A stretch of DNA of 64,000 bases from Rhodohalobacter halophilus (GCF_001715195.1 NZ_MDWE01000016.1:1-64000); one strand, 5' to 3'. Counted from the first letter of the stretch, positions 27,478-37,958 are shown. Numbers and translations: made by a program. The notes: generated by a model from the letters alone, not told the origin.

Positions 27478-28830
27478 ATGATGCAGAAACTATTACTAAC
27501 CTCATTATTTCTACTTTTTCCGGTTATCGGGTTTGCCCAGGCACAATCCATGACAATAGAACAGGCGATCAATACAGCGCTGGAAAATAATTACCAGATT
27601 AAACAGGCCGAAAATAATCGAAATCTGGCTGATACCAGGGTTCGAAGTGCACAAGCCGATTTCCTGCCATCACTGAATGCAGGCTTTAACGGTTCCCGAA
27701 ACGTAGGTCGACAGTTTGTTCAGGAGGATCTCTCGTTTGAAGACAGAACAACCTACGGACTGAGTGGAAGCATAAATGCCAACGTTACCATTTTTGATGG
27801 TTTTGCAAATATTGCAGGTTTAAGAGGTGCTCAGGCTGATCGGGAATCAGAAGAGCTGAACTTTCAGAGGCTGAAAGAGAATGTGATGTTTGATACAGCC
27901 AGCCGATTTCTGGAAGTGGTATTAAATAGAGAGCTGCTAAAAATTGCTGAGAGTAACCTCGAAGCTTCCAGAGGTCAGCTTGAAAGAATTTCAGCAGAGG
28001 TCGAGGTTGGATCTCGGCCAACAGTTGACCAATACAATCAGGAGTCGGTAGTAGCCAATGATGAACTGACCTTGATACAGCGAGAAAATGCTTTGGAAGT
28101 GAGCATGGCAAGGCTTATTCGAATTATGCAAGATGACTCCATCACGGAGGTGGATCCCGTAATGCCTACCGTTGATGAGATGGCACTGATGCCAATGGAT
28201 TTAAGCTTGAACGATATGATATCTGCTGCGCTTGAACAGCGAAGCGATATTCGGGCACAAGAATTCAATATTGAAAGTAATCAGCAGAATTATCGTATAG
28301 CCAGAGGTCAGTACTATCCAACCGTTTCGGCAAGTGCAGGTTTTAACGGCAGCTGGAGTGATCAGCTCCGTGACCCTATTACCGGGGAAACCGTTTCATT
28401 TAGTGATCAGTTTTTTGATCAAAACGTAAGACGTTCCCTTGGCTTTTCTATTCAAATACCCATTTTTAACCGATGGAATACGCGAACCAGCATCGAAAGC
28501 GCAAGAGTTCAACTTAAAAACAGTGAACTTGCTCTCGACAATGTACGCTTTCAGGTAACTGAAGAAGTTCGTCAGGCGTATAACGACTATGTATCTATCG
28601 TTAAAGAGTTGGAATCATCAGAAAAAGCACTGAGAGCGGCTGAGCGTGCATACGAAACAGAACAGCAGCGCTACGAAGTTGGATCCACAACGCTGATCGA
28701 GCTGAATCAGGCCAATGCAAATTACGTACAGGCACAGAGCAACCGAATACAGGCAGTTTACAACTTTGTATTCCAGGAGAAACTGCTCGATTACTACATC
28801 GGTCAGCTAAATTCAGAGTTTCAATTTTAA
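27478..28830 (+). CDS. TolC family outer-membrane efflux protein
   Basis: 450 residues with an export signal (LLLTSLFLLFPVIGFAQAQ). Two OEP repeats of long helices and beta strands are visible: helix starts MTIEQAINTALENNYQIKQAENN and LNDMISAALEQRSDIRAQEFN, and the repeated pattern ending YEVGSTTLIELNQANANYVQAQSN. Forms the trimeric outer-membrane channel of a tripartite exporter. The adaptor and ATPase follow in the same unit, and two permeases lie upstream. Confidence 0.9.
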   Translation: MMQKLLLTSLFLLFPVIGFAQAQSMTIEQAINTALENNYQIKQAENNRNLADTRVRSAQADFLPSLNAGFNGSRNVGRQFVQEDLSFEDRTTYGLSGSINANVTIFDGFANIAGLRGAQADRESEELNFQRLKENVMFDTASRFLEVVLNRELLKIAESNLEASRGQLERISAEVEVGSRPTVDQYNQESVVANDELTLIQRENALEVSMARLIRIMQDDSITEVDPVMPTVDEMALMPMDLSLNDMISAALEQRSDIRAQEFNIESNQQNYRIARGQYYPTVSASAGFNGSWSDQLRDPITGETVSFSDQFFDQNVRRSLGFSIQIPIFNRWNTRTSIESARVQLKNSELALDNVRFQVTEEVRQAYNDYVSIVKELESSEKALRAAERAYETEQQRYEVGSTTLIELNQANANYVQAQSNRIQAVYNFVFQEKLLDYYIGQLNSEFQF

Positions 28831-28857
28831 AACAAACAGTAACTAACGGTAAGGGTG

Positions 28858-30219
28858 ATGGGAAAAAATAAGTCTGCGACAAAAAAACTATTAAAACTAC
28901 TCGGCATACTTCTATTTGCGATGGTAGTTCTGGCAATTGTCGCTAAAACAGCCGGCTGGTTGGATGGCGACTCCGGAGAAGTGGAAGTTGAAACCCAACA
29001 AGCTGAATTGAGAACCATCACCCAGCTTGTTTCTGCATCCGGCCGCATTCAACCGGAAGTGGAAGTGATTATTCGGCCCGATGTATCCGGCGAGATTATT
29101 GAGCTCAACGTAAAGGAGGGTGACTTTGTACGCGAAGGTGAACTTCTGCTGAGAATTAAGCCGGATATTTATGAAGCGAGAATTGATGAGTTGAATGCCG
29201 CACTGCTTACCCAACAGTCTCGAATGGAGCAGGCACGGGCGACAATGCTACAGGCTGAAGCGGAGTTCATGAAAAATCAACAGCTATACGATCGGGAGCT
29301 TATTTCTGAGCTGGAGTTTCTTCAGATCAAAAATAATTATGAAGCACAAAAAGCGAATCTTAAAGCTGCAGAATTTCAAATAGAAAGTGCGCGGGCACAG
29401 CTTCGCAGGGCAGAGGAGGAGCTTCAGCAGACGGTGATTCGTTCACCGAAAGACGGTACAATCAGTCGGCTGGCAGTGGAACGGGGAGAACGTGTGCTGG
29501 GGCAGGCTCAGACTGCCGGTACAGAGATGATGAGAATTGCCCGAATGGAGCAGATGGAAGTTGTGGTGGATGTGAATGAAAACGATATCGTGAACGTCTC
29601 GTTAACCGACACTACCCTGATAGAAGTGGATGCCTATCCGAATCGAACATTTGAAGGAGTTGTGACAGAGATAGCCAACTCTGCAGATGTAACGGGTTCA
29701 GGTTCGGCCGATCAGGTTACGAATTATAAAGTGAAAATTCGGATAACTACACCGCATAACCTGGATCAGTCTCCTGATCGCATTTTAGCACAGGATGCCA
29801 CAGATTCTGAAGTGCCGGAATTTATCCCAAATTTTAAACCGGGAATGTCGGGCACCGTAGATATCAAGGCAAACACTGTGTACGATGTGGTTTCAGTTCC
29901 TATTCAGGCCGTTACAGTTCGAAATTTCGCCGAGGATAAGCAGGAAAGTGATGAGGATGGCGAAACATCGGGAGTTAGATCACGTAGCACTGACGAGGAT
30001 TTTCGAAGAGTTGTATTTGTAAACGATAATGGAATTGCAAAACGCGTTGAAGTTGAAACAGGAATCAGCGACAATACACACATTCAGATTATGAGCGGTG
30101 TAGATACAGGAGCTGAGGTGGTAACAGGCAGTTATCGAATTCTTTCGCGGGTACTCAATGATGGAAATCCGATAAAAGTACAAAACAGAAATAAGATCGC
30201 AGCGCTCGGAGGAAACTGA
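28858..30219 (+). CDS. Efflux periplasmic adaptor, MacA/HlyD-like
   Basis: About 453 residues from ATG 28858 (a GTG one codon earlier is possible). N-terminal membrane anchor ([20 protein letters not shown]), lipoyl/biotinyl-like strand ([21 protein letters not shown]), a coiled-coil hairpin of about 80 residues rich in Gln/Glu/Ala (about 115-190), then beta-barrel and membrane-proximal domains. Bridges an inner-membrane ABC permease and TolC. One base separates it from the ATPase gene. Confidence 0.9.
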   Translation: MGKNKSATKKLLKLLGILLFAMVVLAIVAKTAGWLDGDSGEVEVETQQAELRTITQLVSASGRIQPEVEVIIRPDVSGEIIELNVKEGDFVREGELLLRIKPDIYEARIDELNAALLTQQSRMEQARATMLQAEAEFMKNQQLYDRELISELEFLQIKNNYEAQKANLKAAEFQIESARAQLRRAEEELQQTVIRSPKDGTISRLAVERGERVLGQAQTAGTEMMRIARMEQMEVVVDVNENDIVNVSLTDTTLIEVDAYPNRTFEGVVTEIANSADVTGSGSADQVTNYKVKIRITTPHNLDQSPDRILAQDATDSEVPEFIPNFKPGMSGTVDIKANTVYDVVSVPIQAVTVRNFAEDKQESDEDGETSGVRSRSTDEDFRRVVFVNDNGIAKRVEVETGISDNTHIQIMSGVDTGAEVVTGSYRILSRVLNDGNPIKVQNRNKIAALGGN

Positions 30220-30220
30220 T

Positions 30221-30952
30221 ATGGCAAAGAAAGTAATTGAGATTAAAGATTTAACACGGCACTATAAAATGGGTGAAACCATCGTTCGGGCTTTGAACGG
30301 AGTGACATTTAACGTGGATGAAAACGAATATATAGCCATAATGGGACCCTCAGGATCCGGAAAGTCAACATTAATGAATATGATTGGCTGTCTCGATACA
30401 CCAACTTCCGGTGAGTATATTTTGAATGGCAATCGTGTTAGCGAACTGGATGATTCTGAACTTGCTCAGGTTCGAAATCGAGAGATCGGGTTTGTCTTTC
30501 AGACATTCAATCTACTTCCCAGAACAGACTGCCTCAGTAATGTAGAGCTACCGTTGATATACTCCGGAATAAAAAGTTCAGAAAGAAAAAAGCGCGCGAA
30601 GGATGTTCTGACCCGTGTGGGACTGGGAGATCGGGTAGATCATAAACCCAATGAACTTTCAGGCGGGCAGCGTCAGCGAGTGGCAATTGCCCGTGCATTG
30701 GTCAACAATCCGTCTATTCTTCTTGCTGATGAGCCTACAGGGAACCTCGACACCAAAACCGGAGAAGAGATCATGAATCTTTTTGAAGAGCTCTACCGGG
30801 CAGGGAATACCATTATTCTGGTAACACACGAGAATGAGATTGCTGAGCATGCTCGCAGAGTTGTCCGATTACGGGACGGCTTAATTGAGTCGGACGAGCG
30901 GGTTGATAATCCTGTACTTTCCAATCGTGATTTAACCATGCAGCCTGCATAG
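30221..30952 (+). CDS. ABC transporter ATP-binding protein, MacB/LolD type
   Basis: 243 residues, a single nucleotide-binding domain: Walker [10 protein letters not shown] (42-50), Q-loop [11 protein letters not shown], signature [12 protein letters not shown], Walker [13 protein letters not shown] and H-loop VTHE. This subclass powers MacB-type mechanotransmission permeases, so it most likely serves the permeases at 23704 and 24939. Last gene of the exporter locus; a 465-base noncoding stretch follows. Confidence 0.9.
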   Translation: MAKKVIEIKDLTRHYKMGETIVRALNGVTFNVDENEYIAIMGPSGSGKSTLMNMIGCLDTPTSGEYILNGNRVSELDDSELAQVRNREIGFVFQTFNLLPRTDCLSNVELPLIYSGIKSSERKKRAKDVLTRVGLGDRVDHKPNELSGGQRQRVAIARALVNNPSILLADEPTGNLDTKTGEEIMNLFEELYRAGNTIILVTHENEIAEHARRVVRLRDGLIESDERVDNPVLSNRDLTMQPA

Positions 30953-31417
30953 GTAACTTTCCTTGATTAGATGGGAATTTACTTCAGCTAAATCAATAAA
31001 AGCTCTCCCTGAATCTAAACCCTTTCATGGATCTTGATAGGATATTCAGAGAGTCCTAACCATCGCTTTTCGATTAAGATACTTCCCCGGTGAGTGTGTC
31101 TGTAGTGTAGAATAAAAAGTCTTCTTGTTTAGGTTTGGCAGCGTCCAAACCTACCAAATCCCATAACTCACGAAGACCATAAGATTTCAAGAGAATAACT
31201 CCGGCACTTAATTGTCAGCCGCTTTAAAAAAGCTGATAGCAACATTACACTTCTACTTGCTCTTAATTGTAAGTTGCAATATGAGTGTAGAGTTCACACC
31301 AAATGATTCTTACAGCAATCATGCCAATGGGTGCCATTCAGATACCTGTTGTGCGTAAAGTCAATTACTTGGCGTAGATGATAAACAACAGATGGCACGA
31401 TTCTCATATCAATAAAA
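30953..31417. other. Noncoding gap between the exporter and nuo operons
   Basis: No supported gene. Two possible RNA folds are visible: CTCTCCCTGAAT (31003-31014) against ATTCAGAGAG (31044-31053) with a two-base bulge, and AGGTTTGG (31131-31138) against CCAAACCT (31145-31152) around a six-base loop. Neither has a following T run. A 25-codon frame at 31281-31358 has no convincing ribosome site. Confidence 0.5.
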
Positions 31418-31446
31418 AAACCCTTGTTAAACGTTAACAAGGGTTT
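31418..31446 (-). terminator. Intrinsic terminator closing the nuo operon
   Basis: AAACCCTTGTTAA (31418-31430) and TTAACAAGGGTTT (31434-31446) form a perfect 13-bp stem with a three-base loop; on the minus strand a T run follows. It lies just after nuoH, so transcription of nuoA-H ends here. Confidence 0.88.
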
Positions 31447-31469
31447 AAGAAAGCAAATTGTGACTGTTC

Positions 31470-32471
31470 CTATCCGACGATGAAGAAGAGGATGGCAGCA
31501 ATCACAAAAAAGTTAAGAATACTGATTGGTAAAAGTCTTGACCAACCCAGTTTCATCACCTGGTTATACTTAAATCTTGGAATGGTCCACCGAACCCAGA
31601 TAAAGAAGAAGACAAAGAATGCAGTTTTTGCTGTGAATACACTAACATCCAGAATTCCTTTCACCAAAGGGGAAAGCTCCGGCAGCCAGTATCCTGCAAA
31701 TGGCAAATGGTAGCTTCCAAAAAAGAAGGTAGTCATCAGCATAGAGTTGATCACGACGTGCATGTACTCTGCGAGGAAGAACATACCAAACTTCATGGAG
31801 CTGTACTCGGTATGAAAACCACCGACAAGTTCCTGTTCTGCCTCTACGAGATCGAAAGGAGTTCTGTTACTTTCGGCAAAGGCTGCTATGATAAAAATGA
31901 TAGCTCCAACTGGGTTGAGAAATACAAACCACCAGTTCTCCTGTGCTACTGCAACATCCACCACACTTAGCGAACCTACAAAAAGAATGACGGATGCAAC
32001 AGCCATACCCAGCGGCAGTTCATAACTGATCATCTGTGCCGCAGCTCTCAATCCACCTAAAAGGGAGTATTTACTGTTTGAGGCCCATCCGGCAAGAGTT
32101 ACACCGTAAACACCCAATGAGGCAACTGCCAGCAAGTACAGAACACCTGCGTTGATGTCGGTGGCATAGAGTCCCTCACCAAATGGAATAACAGCAACTG
32201 TTAACAGTGCGGTAACTACAGGAATCATTGGTGCAACTGTGTGAAGAACTTTATTTCCTTTGTCAGGAGTTACATCCTCTTTAAAGATAAGTTTCAACAC
32301 GTCTGCGATCGGTTGGAGTAATCCGAATGGCCCCACCCGGTTAGGTCCAACTCTGTTTTGAATTAAACCTGCAACCCGTCGTTCTGCATATACAGTAATT
32401 GCAGCAGAGTTCAGAAGCATAAACAGGCCTACTCCTAAAACGATATAAGATGTCAATGTGACTTCAGCCAT
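31470..32471 (-). CDS. nuoH: NADH-quinone oxidoreductase subunit H
   Basis: 333 residues, about eight membrane helices. Family signatures are clear: AERRVAGLIQNRVGPNRVGPFGLLQPIADVLKLIFKED near the start and FAESNRTPFDLVEAEQELVGGFHTEYS in the middle, part of the quinone channel of complex I. It is the last gene of nuoA-H; the membrane antiporter subunits J-N and the ferredoxin-like NuoI are not beside it. Confidence 0.95.
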   Translation of the reverse strand: MAEVTLTSYIVLGVGLFMLLNSAAITVYAERRVAGLIQNRVGPNRVGPFGLLQPIADVLKLIFKEDVTPDKGNKVLHTVAPMIPVVTALLTVAVIPFGEGLYATDINAGVLYLLAVASLGVYGVTLAGWASNSKYSLLGGLRAAAQMISYELPLGMAVASVILFVGSLSVVDVAVAQENWWFVFLNPVGAIIFIIAAFAESNRTPFDLVEAEQELVGGFHTEYSSMKFGMFFLAEYMHVVINSMLMTTFFFGSYHLPFAGYWLPELSPLVKGILDVSVFTAKTAFFVFFFIWVRWTIPRFKYNQVMKLGWSRLLPISILNFFVIAAILFFIVG

Positions 32472-32490
32472 CCCCTAAGAAATTAAATAA

Positions 32491-34224
32491 TTAAGATTTT
32501 ACTGTTGTTTTTTCCTGGTCTAATACAATTCCAGACTCCTCATCCATTCTGGCATAGCTTACCCCTTCAAACGGAGCGAGGGTAGAGGAGATCTCCTCCA
32601 TAATTTCTCTTCCATTGCCGTAGTCAAAACCATCCACTCCCAATTGATCTGCAAGTTTGGAGGCTACAATCCAGAATGGAAGACAGTCTACTTTATTTTC
32701 TTCCGTAACCCAATTATCAAAGTTGGTTCCGTACCGGTCTAATCGACCTTCATTCATCTCAAAATCGAGTCTGCGATTGGTATATTTCGTCTCCTTAGCA
32801 GGGAAGGATCGTTGTATTCGTCCATCAATATTCACATAGCTTGCGGCATGTTCCGCAATGCATGTGATCGGAATAACCAGATCAGCGGTTTTTGATGTTT
32901 GTGAGTGATTTGTAGAGAAAGAGACAACAAATGTGTTATTCAGTTGATCTTCACTCAACACCTCACGGTCTACCAGATTATCGTTCAGAAGAAGTACAAC
33001 TTTGGCCTTTTCTGCAAGTCCAGACAATTTGCTGTTATCAACTTCATTAAACCCAAGCAGTCGGCATCCATTGGCGTTCGGAGCAAGATCATCAGTAAGA
33101 AGGAATCCATCTCCTTTTCCTTTTTCTGTGTGGGAGGTGAAAACCGGTTCGTTATAGCCTAAAAGGGAAGATAACTTTGACAGAATGTAGTTTTCTTCAA
33201 CCGATGCGTGCGAACTTCCAATTAACAGAACATCTTTTTTATCAACTCCTTCTAACTGCTCTGCAACGGTAGCAAACGCATTGTTCCAGGATGATTTAAC
33301 CTGTTCGTTATCAATTTTTTGATGAGGTCTTGAAACACGATTCTCATTAAACAGGCGATATGCTTCGCGCCCCTCATCCGGCATCCAGTGATCGTTTACC
33401 GCTTCGTTATATCGCGGAGTTATTCTCAATACGAGATTATCTCTCGTCCAGATGTCAATATTCGTTCCTTTTGCATTGGTAATGTCAATGCTTGGAGTCT
33501 GATTCATCTCCCAAACCCGGGCTTTAAATCTGAAATCAGCGGAAGTAAGTGCACCAACAGGACAAATATCAACCGTGTTGAGAGAGTAAGCATCATCAAA
33601 CTCACGATCCGGTGCCGTAATTGGGTAATTTTTATCTCCACGAGAGGTAATTGTTAACTGATGAGTTTTACTGACCTCATCTGTAAATCGCACACATCGT
33701 GTACAGTTGATGCACCGTTCAGCATCCAGAATTACACGCGGCCCCAATTGAATACGCTTTGGTTTATGAACTTTCTTTACCTCAAATCGGCTTCCTTCCG
33801 GTCCGTATTTATACGTTTGAATCTGGAGTGGGCATTCCCCCGCCTGATCACAAATAGGGCAGTCGAGCGGGTGGTTGATAAGAATAAACTCTAAGGTATC
33901 TTTTTGTGCTCTTTTTACCAGATCATCTGTCTCTTGGGTATGCACAACCATACCGTCTGATATCATGGTATTGCAAGAAGTTTGCAATTTTGGGAACCAG
34001 CGAATAACCCGCTCTCCATTTTCATCCAGCTCATACTCTCCGGTTTCCCGATCTTTAACCGGTTGACCCACTTTTACCAAACATTGTCGGCAGTTTGCCG
34101 GTGCAGAAAGAGAGGGGTGGTAGCAGAAAAACGGAACTTCCATTCCCTGATCCTGAATGAACTGAAGGAGTCGTTGTTCACCTTCATATTCGAATCGTTT
34201 CCCATCAATAAATACTTCAGGCAT
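32491..34224 (-). CDS. nuoG: NADH-quinone oxidoreductase subunit G (2Fe-2S/4Fe-4S protein)
   Basis: 577 residues. N-terminal 2Fe-2S ferredoxin domain (CYHPSLSAPANCRQC), then the His-Cys3 cluster segment (HPLDCPICDQAGECPLQ) and two 4Fe-4S clusters (ERCINCTRCVRF ... VDICPVGALTS). The C-terminal molybdopterin-like domain is present but shorter than in E. coli NuoG (about 900 residues) or Thermus Nqo3 (about 780). Carries electrons from NuoEF towards NuoB in the peripheral arm. Confidence 0.92.
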   Translation of the reverse strand: MPEVFIDGKRFEYEGEQRLLQFIQDQGMEVPFFCYHPSLSAPANCRQCLVKVGQPVKDRETGEYELDENGERVIRWFPKLQTSCNTMISDGMVVHTQETDDLVKRAQKDTLEFILINHPLDCPICDQAGECPLQIQTYKYGPEGSRFEVKKVHKPKRIQLGPRVILDAERCINCTRCVRFTDEVSKTHQLTITSRGDKNYPITAPDREFDDAYSLNTVDICPVGALTSADFRFKARVWEMNQTPSIDITNAKGTNIDIWTRDNLVLRITPRYNEAVNDHWMPDEGREAYRLFNENRVSRPHQKIDNEQVKSSWNNAFATVAEQLEGVDKKDVLLIGSSHASVEENYILSKLSSLLGYNEPVFTSHTEKGKGDGFLLTDDLAPNANGCRLLGFNEVDNSKLSGLAEKAKVVLLLNDNLVDREVLSEDQLNNTFVVSFSTNHSQTSKTADLVIPITCIAEHAASYVNIDGRIQRSFPAKETKYTNRRLDFEMNEGRLDRYGTNFDNWVTEENKVDCLPFWIVASKLADQLGVDGFDYGNGREIMEEISSTLAPFEGVSYARMDEESGIVLDQEKTTVKS

Positions 34225-34307
34225 GATATTGACTTTTTAATTTAATAGTGCCAATTAGCAGTGCTAAACAGCGATCTGTGAATTTCTATTTATAGTTGCG
34301 TTGATAG

Positions 34308-35603
34308 TCAGGCTACTGCGTGAACTGATTTTTTGCATCTTGCTTCAAATTCATCACGGAAGCGTGTAATTGTGTGGCGAACCGGCCATGCAGCAGCATC
34401 AGCCAGTGCACAAATGGTTCGTCCTTCCATTTGAGTGGTAATGTCGAGCAAAAGATCTAAATCTTTAATCTCACCTTCACCGTTTTTGATCTTTAGCATA
34501 ACCTTTTCAAGCCAGCCGGTTCCCTCACGGCAAGGTGTACATTGTCCGCAGGACTCGTGATGGTAGAAGTGAGTAATTCTCCAAAGCATATCTACCATGT
34601 CGGTGTCTTCGTCCATTACAACCATTCCGGCAGTACCCAACATGGTACCCACTTCACGCAAAGAGTCGCTGTCCATGGTTACACCATCGAGCTGATCGGC
34701 TCTTACAACCGGTGTTGATGAACCGCCTGGAATGACGGCTTTTAATTTCTTTCCATTTCTCATTCCCTGGGCTACATCATTAATGAGATCGAATACAGGA
34801 ACACCACTGGGTAATTCATAAACTCCCGGACGATTTACATGGCCGGAAATTCCGTAAAGAATAGGGCCGGGGTGATTCTCTGCACCGATACTCTTAAACC
34901 AATCTGCTCCCCTGTTAATTACGCTCGTCACATGGGAGAGGGTCTCAATGTTATTGATTGTGGTGGGACGTCCCCATAAACCTTTCTGTGCGGGGAATGG
35001 GGGCTTCACTCGTGGATAACCGCGTTTCCCTTCTAAAGACTCAAGCATGGATGTCTCCTCACCGCAAATGTATGCACCTGCACCTGAGTGAACATAAAAA
35101 TCGACGCTAAAGTCCGATCCAAAAATATTTTTACCGATCATTCCTGCATCGTAAGCATCCTGGATGGCCTTTTCCATCATTTGAATATAGGCTTTGTACT
35201 CACCGCGTATATAGACGTAGATCGACGTGATTTCCATGGCGTATGCAGCGATCAATGCACCTTCAATAAATACATGAGGGTTGTATTCAAAAATCTTTCG
35301 GTCTTTAAAGGTCCCCGGCTCAGATTCATCACCGTTACAGGCGAGATATCGAGGCCCACCGTCGGCAGGAGGCATAAAAGACCACTTTAGTCCGGCATTG
35401 AACCCGGCACCACCGCGTCCCCGAATGTTTGCACTCTTAACCTCTTCGATAACACTTTTTTGGTCTGCCCACTTCTTCTTATCAGTCAGAACCGATTTAA
35501 GGGCTTCGTAGCCACCATTTTTTCTGTAAACATCAATTTTGTGAATATCCTTGATGTTTGGAATCAGTACCGGTTCGTAATTTTTCCAATCAACAGTACT
35601 CAT
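34308..35603 (-). CDS. nuoF: NADH-quinone oxidoreductase subunit F (NADH-binding)
   Basis: 431 residues, family length. NADH site GRGGAGFNAGLKW, FMN-region CNGDESEPGTFKDR, SGAGAYICGEETSMLESLEGKRGYPR, and the N3 cluster motif ESCGQCTPCREGTGW. It is the NADH dehydrogenase catalytic subunit, working with NuoE. Five bases separate it from nuoE. Confidence 0.96.
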   Translation of the reverse strand: MSTVDWKNYEPVLIPNIKDIHKIDVYRKNGGYEALKSVLTDKKKWADQKSVIEEVKSANIRGRGGAGFNAGLKWSFMPPADGGPRYLACNGDESEPGTFKDRKIFEYNPHVFIEGALIAAYAMEITSIYVYIRGEYKAYIQMMEKAIQDAYDAGMIGKNIFGSDFSVDFYVHSGAGAYICGEETSMLESLEGKRGYPRVKPPFPAQKGLWGRPTTINNIETLSHVTSVINRGADWFKSIGAENHPGPILYGISGHVNRPGVYELPSGVPVFDLINDVAQGMRNGKKLKAVIPGGSSTPVVRADQLDGVTMDSDSLREVGTMLGTAGMVVMDEDTDMVDMLWRITHFYHHESCGQCTPCREGTGWLEKVMLKIKNGEGEIKDLDLLLDITTQMEGRTICALADAAAWPVRHTITRFRDEFEARCKKSVHAVA

Positions 35604-35608
35604 AATGC

Positions 35609-36139
35609 TTATTTAACTTTTCTGAGTGGCATTTCAATTTGTTCGTATTCGGGAGTTTTCCCTGCTTTGAGGTCTTCAATCAAACTCTCAATCTTCTCGG
35701 GAGTGAGATTATTCACATACTTGTCGTTTGTGATCTGAAGCATGGGTGCATAGCCGCAGGCTCCCAAGCACTCAACCTCATTCAGGGTAAACATACCGTC
35801 ATCGGTTGTTTCTCCGGCCTTAATTCCGAGCTTCTCTTCCGCACGCTCCAGAACATCATATCCGCCGCAAAGCTGACAGCTAAGGCAGGTACAAACATCT
35901 AGAACAAACTTACCTTTCTCCTCCTTGTAATATTGAGTGTAGAAAGTTGCCACACCATGAACGTGTGCTTCAGGAAGCTCCAATGTCTCTGCAACAAGCT
36001 TTTGGACGTCTGAATTTACATGGCCAAAGCGATTTTGTGCCACCCAAAGTGCAGGCAGAGTGGCTGCTTTTACTTCAGGATACTTCGCTTTGATCTTTTC
36101 TATTTCTTGTAAATCGTCTTCTGTGAATTCGTATTTCAT
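35609..36139 (-). CDS. nuoE: NADH-quinone oxidoreductase subunit E
   Basis: From ATG 36139 (MKYEFTEDDLQEIEKIKAKYP) 176 residues, four bases after the nuoD stop; the frame extends 15 codons into nuoD but that N-terminus is not family-like. Thioredoxin-like fold with the 2Fe-2S ligands CTCLSCQLCGG and ECLGACGYAPM, and the VHGVATFYTQY motif. Partner of NuoF in NADH oxidation. Confidence 0.94.
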   Translation of the reverse strand: MKYEFTEDDLQEIEKIKAKYPEVKAATLPALWVAQNRFGHVNSDVQKLVAETLELPEAHVHGVATFYTQYYKEEKGKFVLDVCTCLSCQLCGGYDVLERAEEKLGIKAGETTDDGMFTLNEVECLGACGYAPMLQITNDKYVNNLTPEKIESLIEDLKAGKTPEYEQIEMPLRKVK

Positions 36140-36143
36140 AGAT

Positions 36144-37436
36144 CTATTTATCAGCTTCTCCCAATACGGGATCAATTCCTCCAATTATGACTACTGTATC
36201 GGCTACCATTTCTCCGTCAATTACATTTTCTAATACCTGTAAATTGACAAAAGAAGGGGCTCGAATTTTTAATCTCCATGGGTGACCCGTTCCGTCACTT
36301 TGTATGTAATATCCCAATTCACCTTTGGGTGATTCAACAGCTGTGTAAGCCTCTGCGCCCTCAGGCGGACAGATACCGGTATCTGTCATCATAAAGTCAT
36401 GAATCATTCCTTCCATTGAGTAGTATACTTCATCTTTGGAAGGGTAGGCCTGTTTAGCATTATCGGTACGAACCGGGCCTTTTGGCAATTTATCCAAGCA
36501 CTGTTTGATGATTCGAATACTTTCGCTCATCTCTTCCATACGTACATAGTACCTTGCAAGGTTATCACCTTCGAGGCGGGTAGGGATGTCGAACTCTACT
36601 TCGTTGTACCGGGCATACGGTTCAAACTTTCTAATATCCATTCCAAAGCCTGATGCTCGCAGCACGGGACCGGTTGCACCGTAACGAAGCGCGTCTTCGG
36701 TTTTCAATACACCTACAGCCTCATTTCTGTCGAAGAATATTCGGTTTCTGTCGAGCAGTTTATGATAATCTTTCAATTCATTCGGGAATGTATCGACAAA
36801 CTCTTTGATGGCGCCCATGGCTTCATCGGTAATGTCGTTAGCAACTCCCCCAATTCTGGCATGAGATACCGTAAAACGGTGACCGGCCAAACGGTCCATG
36901 ATATCGTAGATTTTCTCACGCTCTTTGAATGTCCAGATAAAGAATGATACAGCTCCGGCATCCATTACCATGGTTCCAAGCCAGAGAAGGTGCGATGAAA
37001 TTCGTGCAAGTTCAGCACCGATCATCCGGATGTAGTGCGCACGTTCAGGCACCTCAACATTTGATAGCTTTTCAACTGCCTGACAGAGAGCTACGTTATT
37101 ACTGTAAGGCGAAAGATAGTCCATGCGGTCTGTGTACGGCATGAACTCTTGATACGTCTTATTCTCGGCAATTTTTTCAACACCTCTGTGGAGGTAACCG
37201 ATATCCAGTTTCGTTTTTTCGATTGATTCGCCGTTCAACTGAAGAACAAGCCGTAATACACCGTGCGTAGCAGGGTGCTGAGGGCCCATGTTTAACACCA
37301 TTTTGGATGTCAGCGGATCGCCGTCATCGAGCTCTTCAATGGTGGTGTGTTTGTCTTCAAGACTTTGATAGAGCTTTTTCTGGTGCTCCTTAAAGAACTT
37401 GGAATCAACTTTCGATTGAATGTCCGTTAATTTCAT
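36144..37436 (-). CDS. nuoD: NADH-quinone oxidoreductase subunit D
   Basis: 430 residues. Motifs: MGPQHPATHGVLRLVLQLNGE, DIGYLHRGVEKIAENKTYQEFMPYTDRMDYLSP, and near the end SPKGELGYYIQSDGTGHPWRLKIRAPSF. Forms the quinone-binding cavity with NuoB. It is a separate gene, not a NuoCD fusion. The ribosome start lies nine bases after nuoC. Confidence 0.96.
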   Translation of the reverse strand: MKLTDIQSKVDSKFFKEHQKKLYQSLEDKHTTIEELDDGDPLTSKMVLNMGPQHPATHGVLRLVLQLNGESIEKTKLDIGYLHRGVEKIAENKTYQEFMPYTDRMDYLSPYSNNVALCQAVEKLSNVEVPERAHYIRMIGAELARISSHLLWLGTMVMDAGAVSFFIWTFKEREKIYDIMDRLAGHRFTVSHARIGGVANDITDEAMGAIKEFVDTFPNELKDYHKLLDRNRIFFDRNEAVGVLKTEDALRYGATGPVLRASGFGMDIRKFEPYARYNEVEFDIPTRLEGDNLARYYVRMEEMSESIRIIKQCLDKLPKGPVRTDNAKQAYPSKDEVYYSMEGMIHDFMMTDTGICPPEGAEAYTAVESPKGELGYYIQSDGTGHPWRLKIRAPSFVNLQVLENVIDGEMVADTVVIIGGIDPVLGEADK

Positions 37437-37445
37437 AAAATCTTA

Positions 37446-37958
37446 CTATTCAGTATCAGGTGTTGAATTTGGAAGATCGATAGAGCCGGGAATTCCGAGT
37501 AGTGGGAACTCTTTTCTAAGCGGGAAATATTCAAAATCTTCCGGCATAAAGATTCGTCTGAGGTCCGGATGATTGTTGAATTTGATTCCGAACATGTCAT
37601 AGACTTCACGCTCATTCCATCCGGCAGACTGCCAAACTGATGTGACAGAATCAACTTCCGGGTTTTCTTCCTCGCATCGAACTTTTACAAAAAGCCGATC
37701 ACCGTTTTTTAATGAAATGAGATTGTATACCACTTCAAATCTGTCATCTGAAGTGTAACGATCAATTCCAAAAACGTCTGCCAGGTAAGTAAAATGTTGA
37801 TTTTCCTTCAAAAAAGTTGAGATTTCAATAATTGAATTCAGATCCACCAAAACAAACGTTCGGCCGGAAGACTGGTAAACATCTAAAATCTTTTTAGAAA
37901 AAGATTCAGTAAGAGCATCTACGGTTTTTTGAAGAGATTCTGATAATTCTAAACTCAT
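37446..37958 (-). CDS. nuoC: NADH-quinone oxidoreductase subunit C
   Basis: 170 residues. The family signature is WQSAGWNEREVYDMFGIKFNNHPDLRRIFMPEDFEYFPLRKEFPL at the C-terminal side, with DRFEVVYNLISLKNGDRLFVKV before it. Peripheral-arm structural subunit. Five bases separate it from nuoB. Confidence 0.95.
   Translation of the reverse strand: MSLELSESLQKTVDALTESFSKKILDVYQSSGRTFVLVDLNSIIEISTFLKENQHFTYLADVFGIDRYTSDDRFEVVYNLISLKNGDRLFVKVRCEEENPEVDSVTSVWQSAGWNEREVYDMFGIKFNNHPDLRRIFMPEDFEYFPLRKEFPLLGIPGSIDLPNSTPDTE

Noticed and set aside
31281-31358. A 25-codon frame with three Cys codons in the nuo-exporter gap
   Set aside because: No ribosome site, no neighbour link and a length easily reached by chance.
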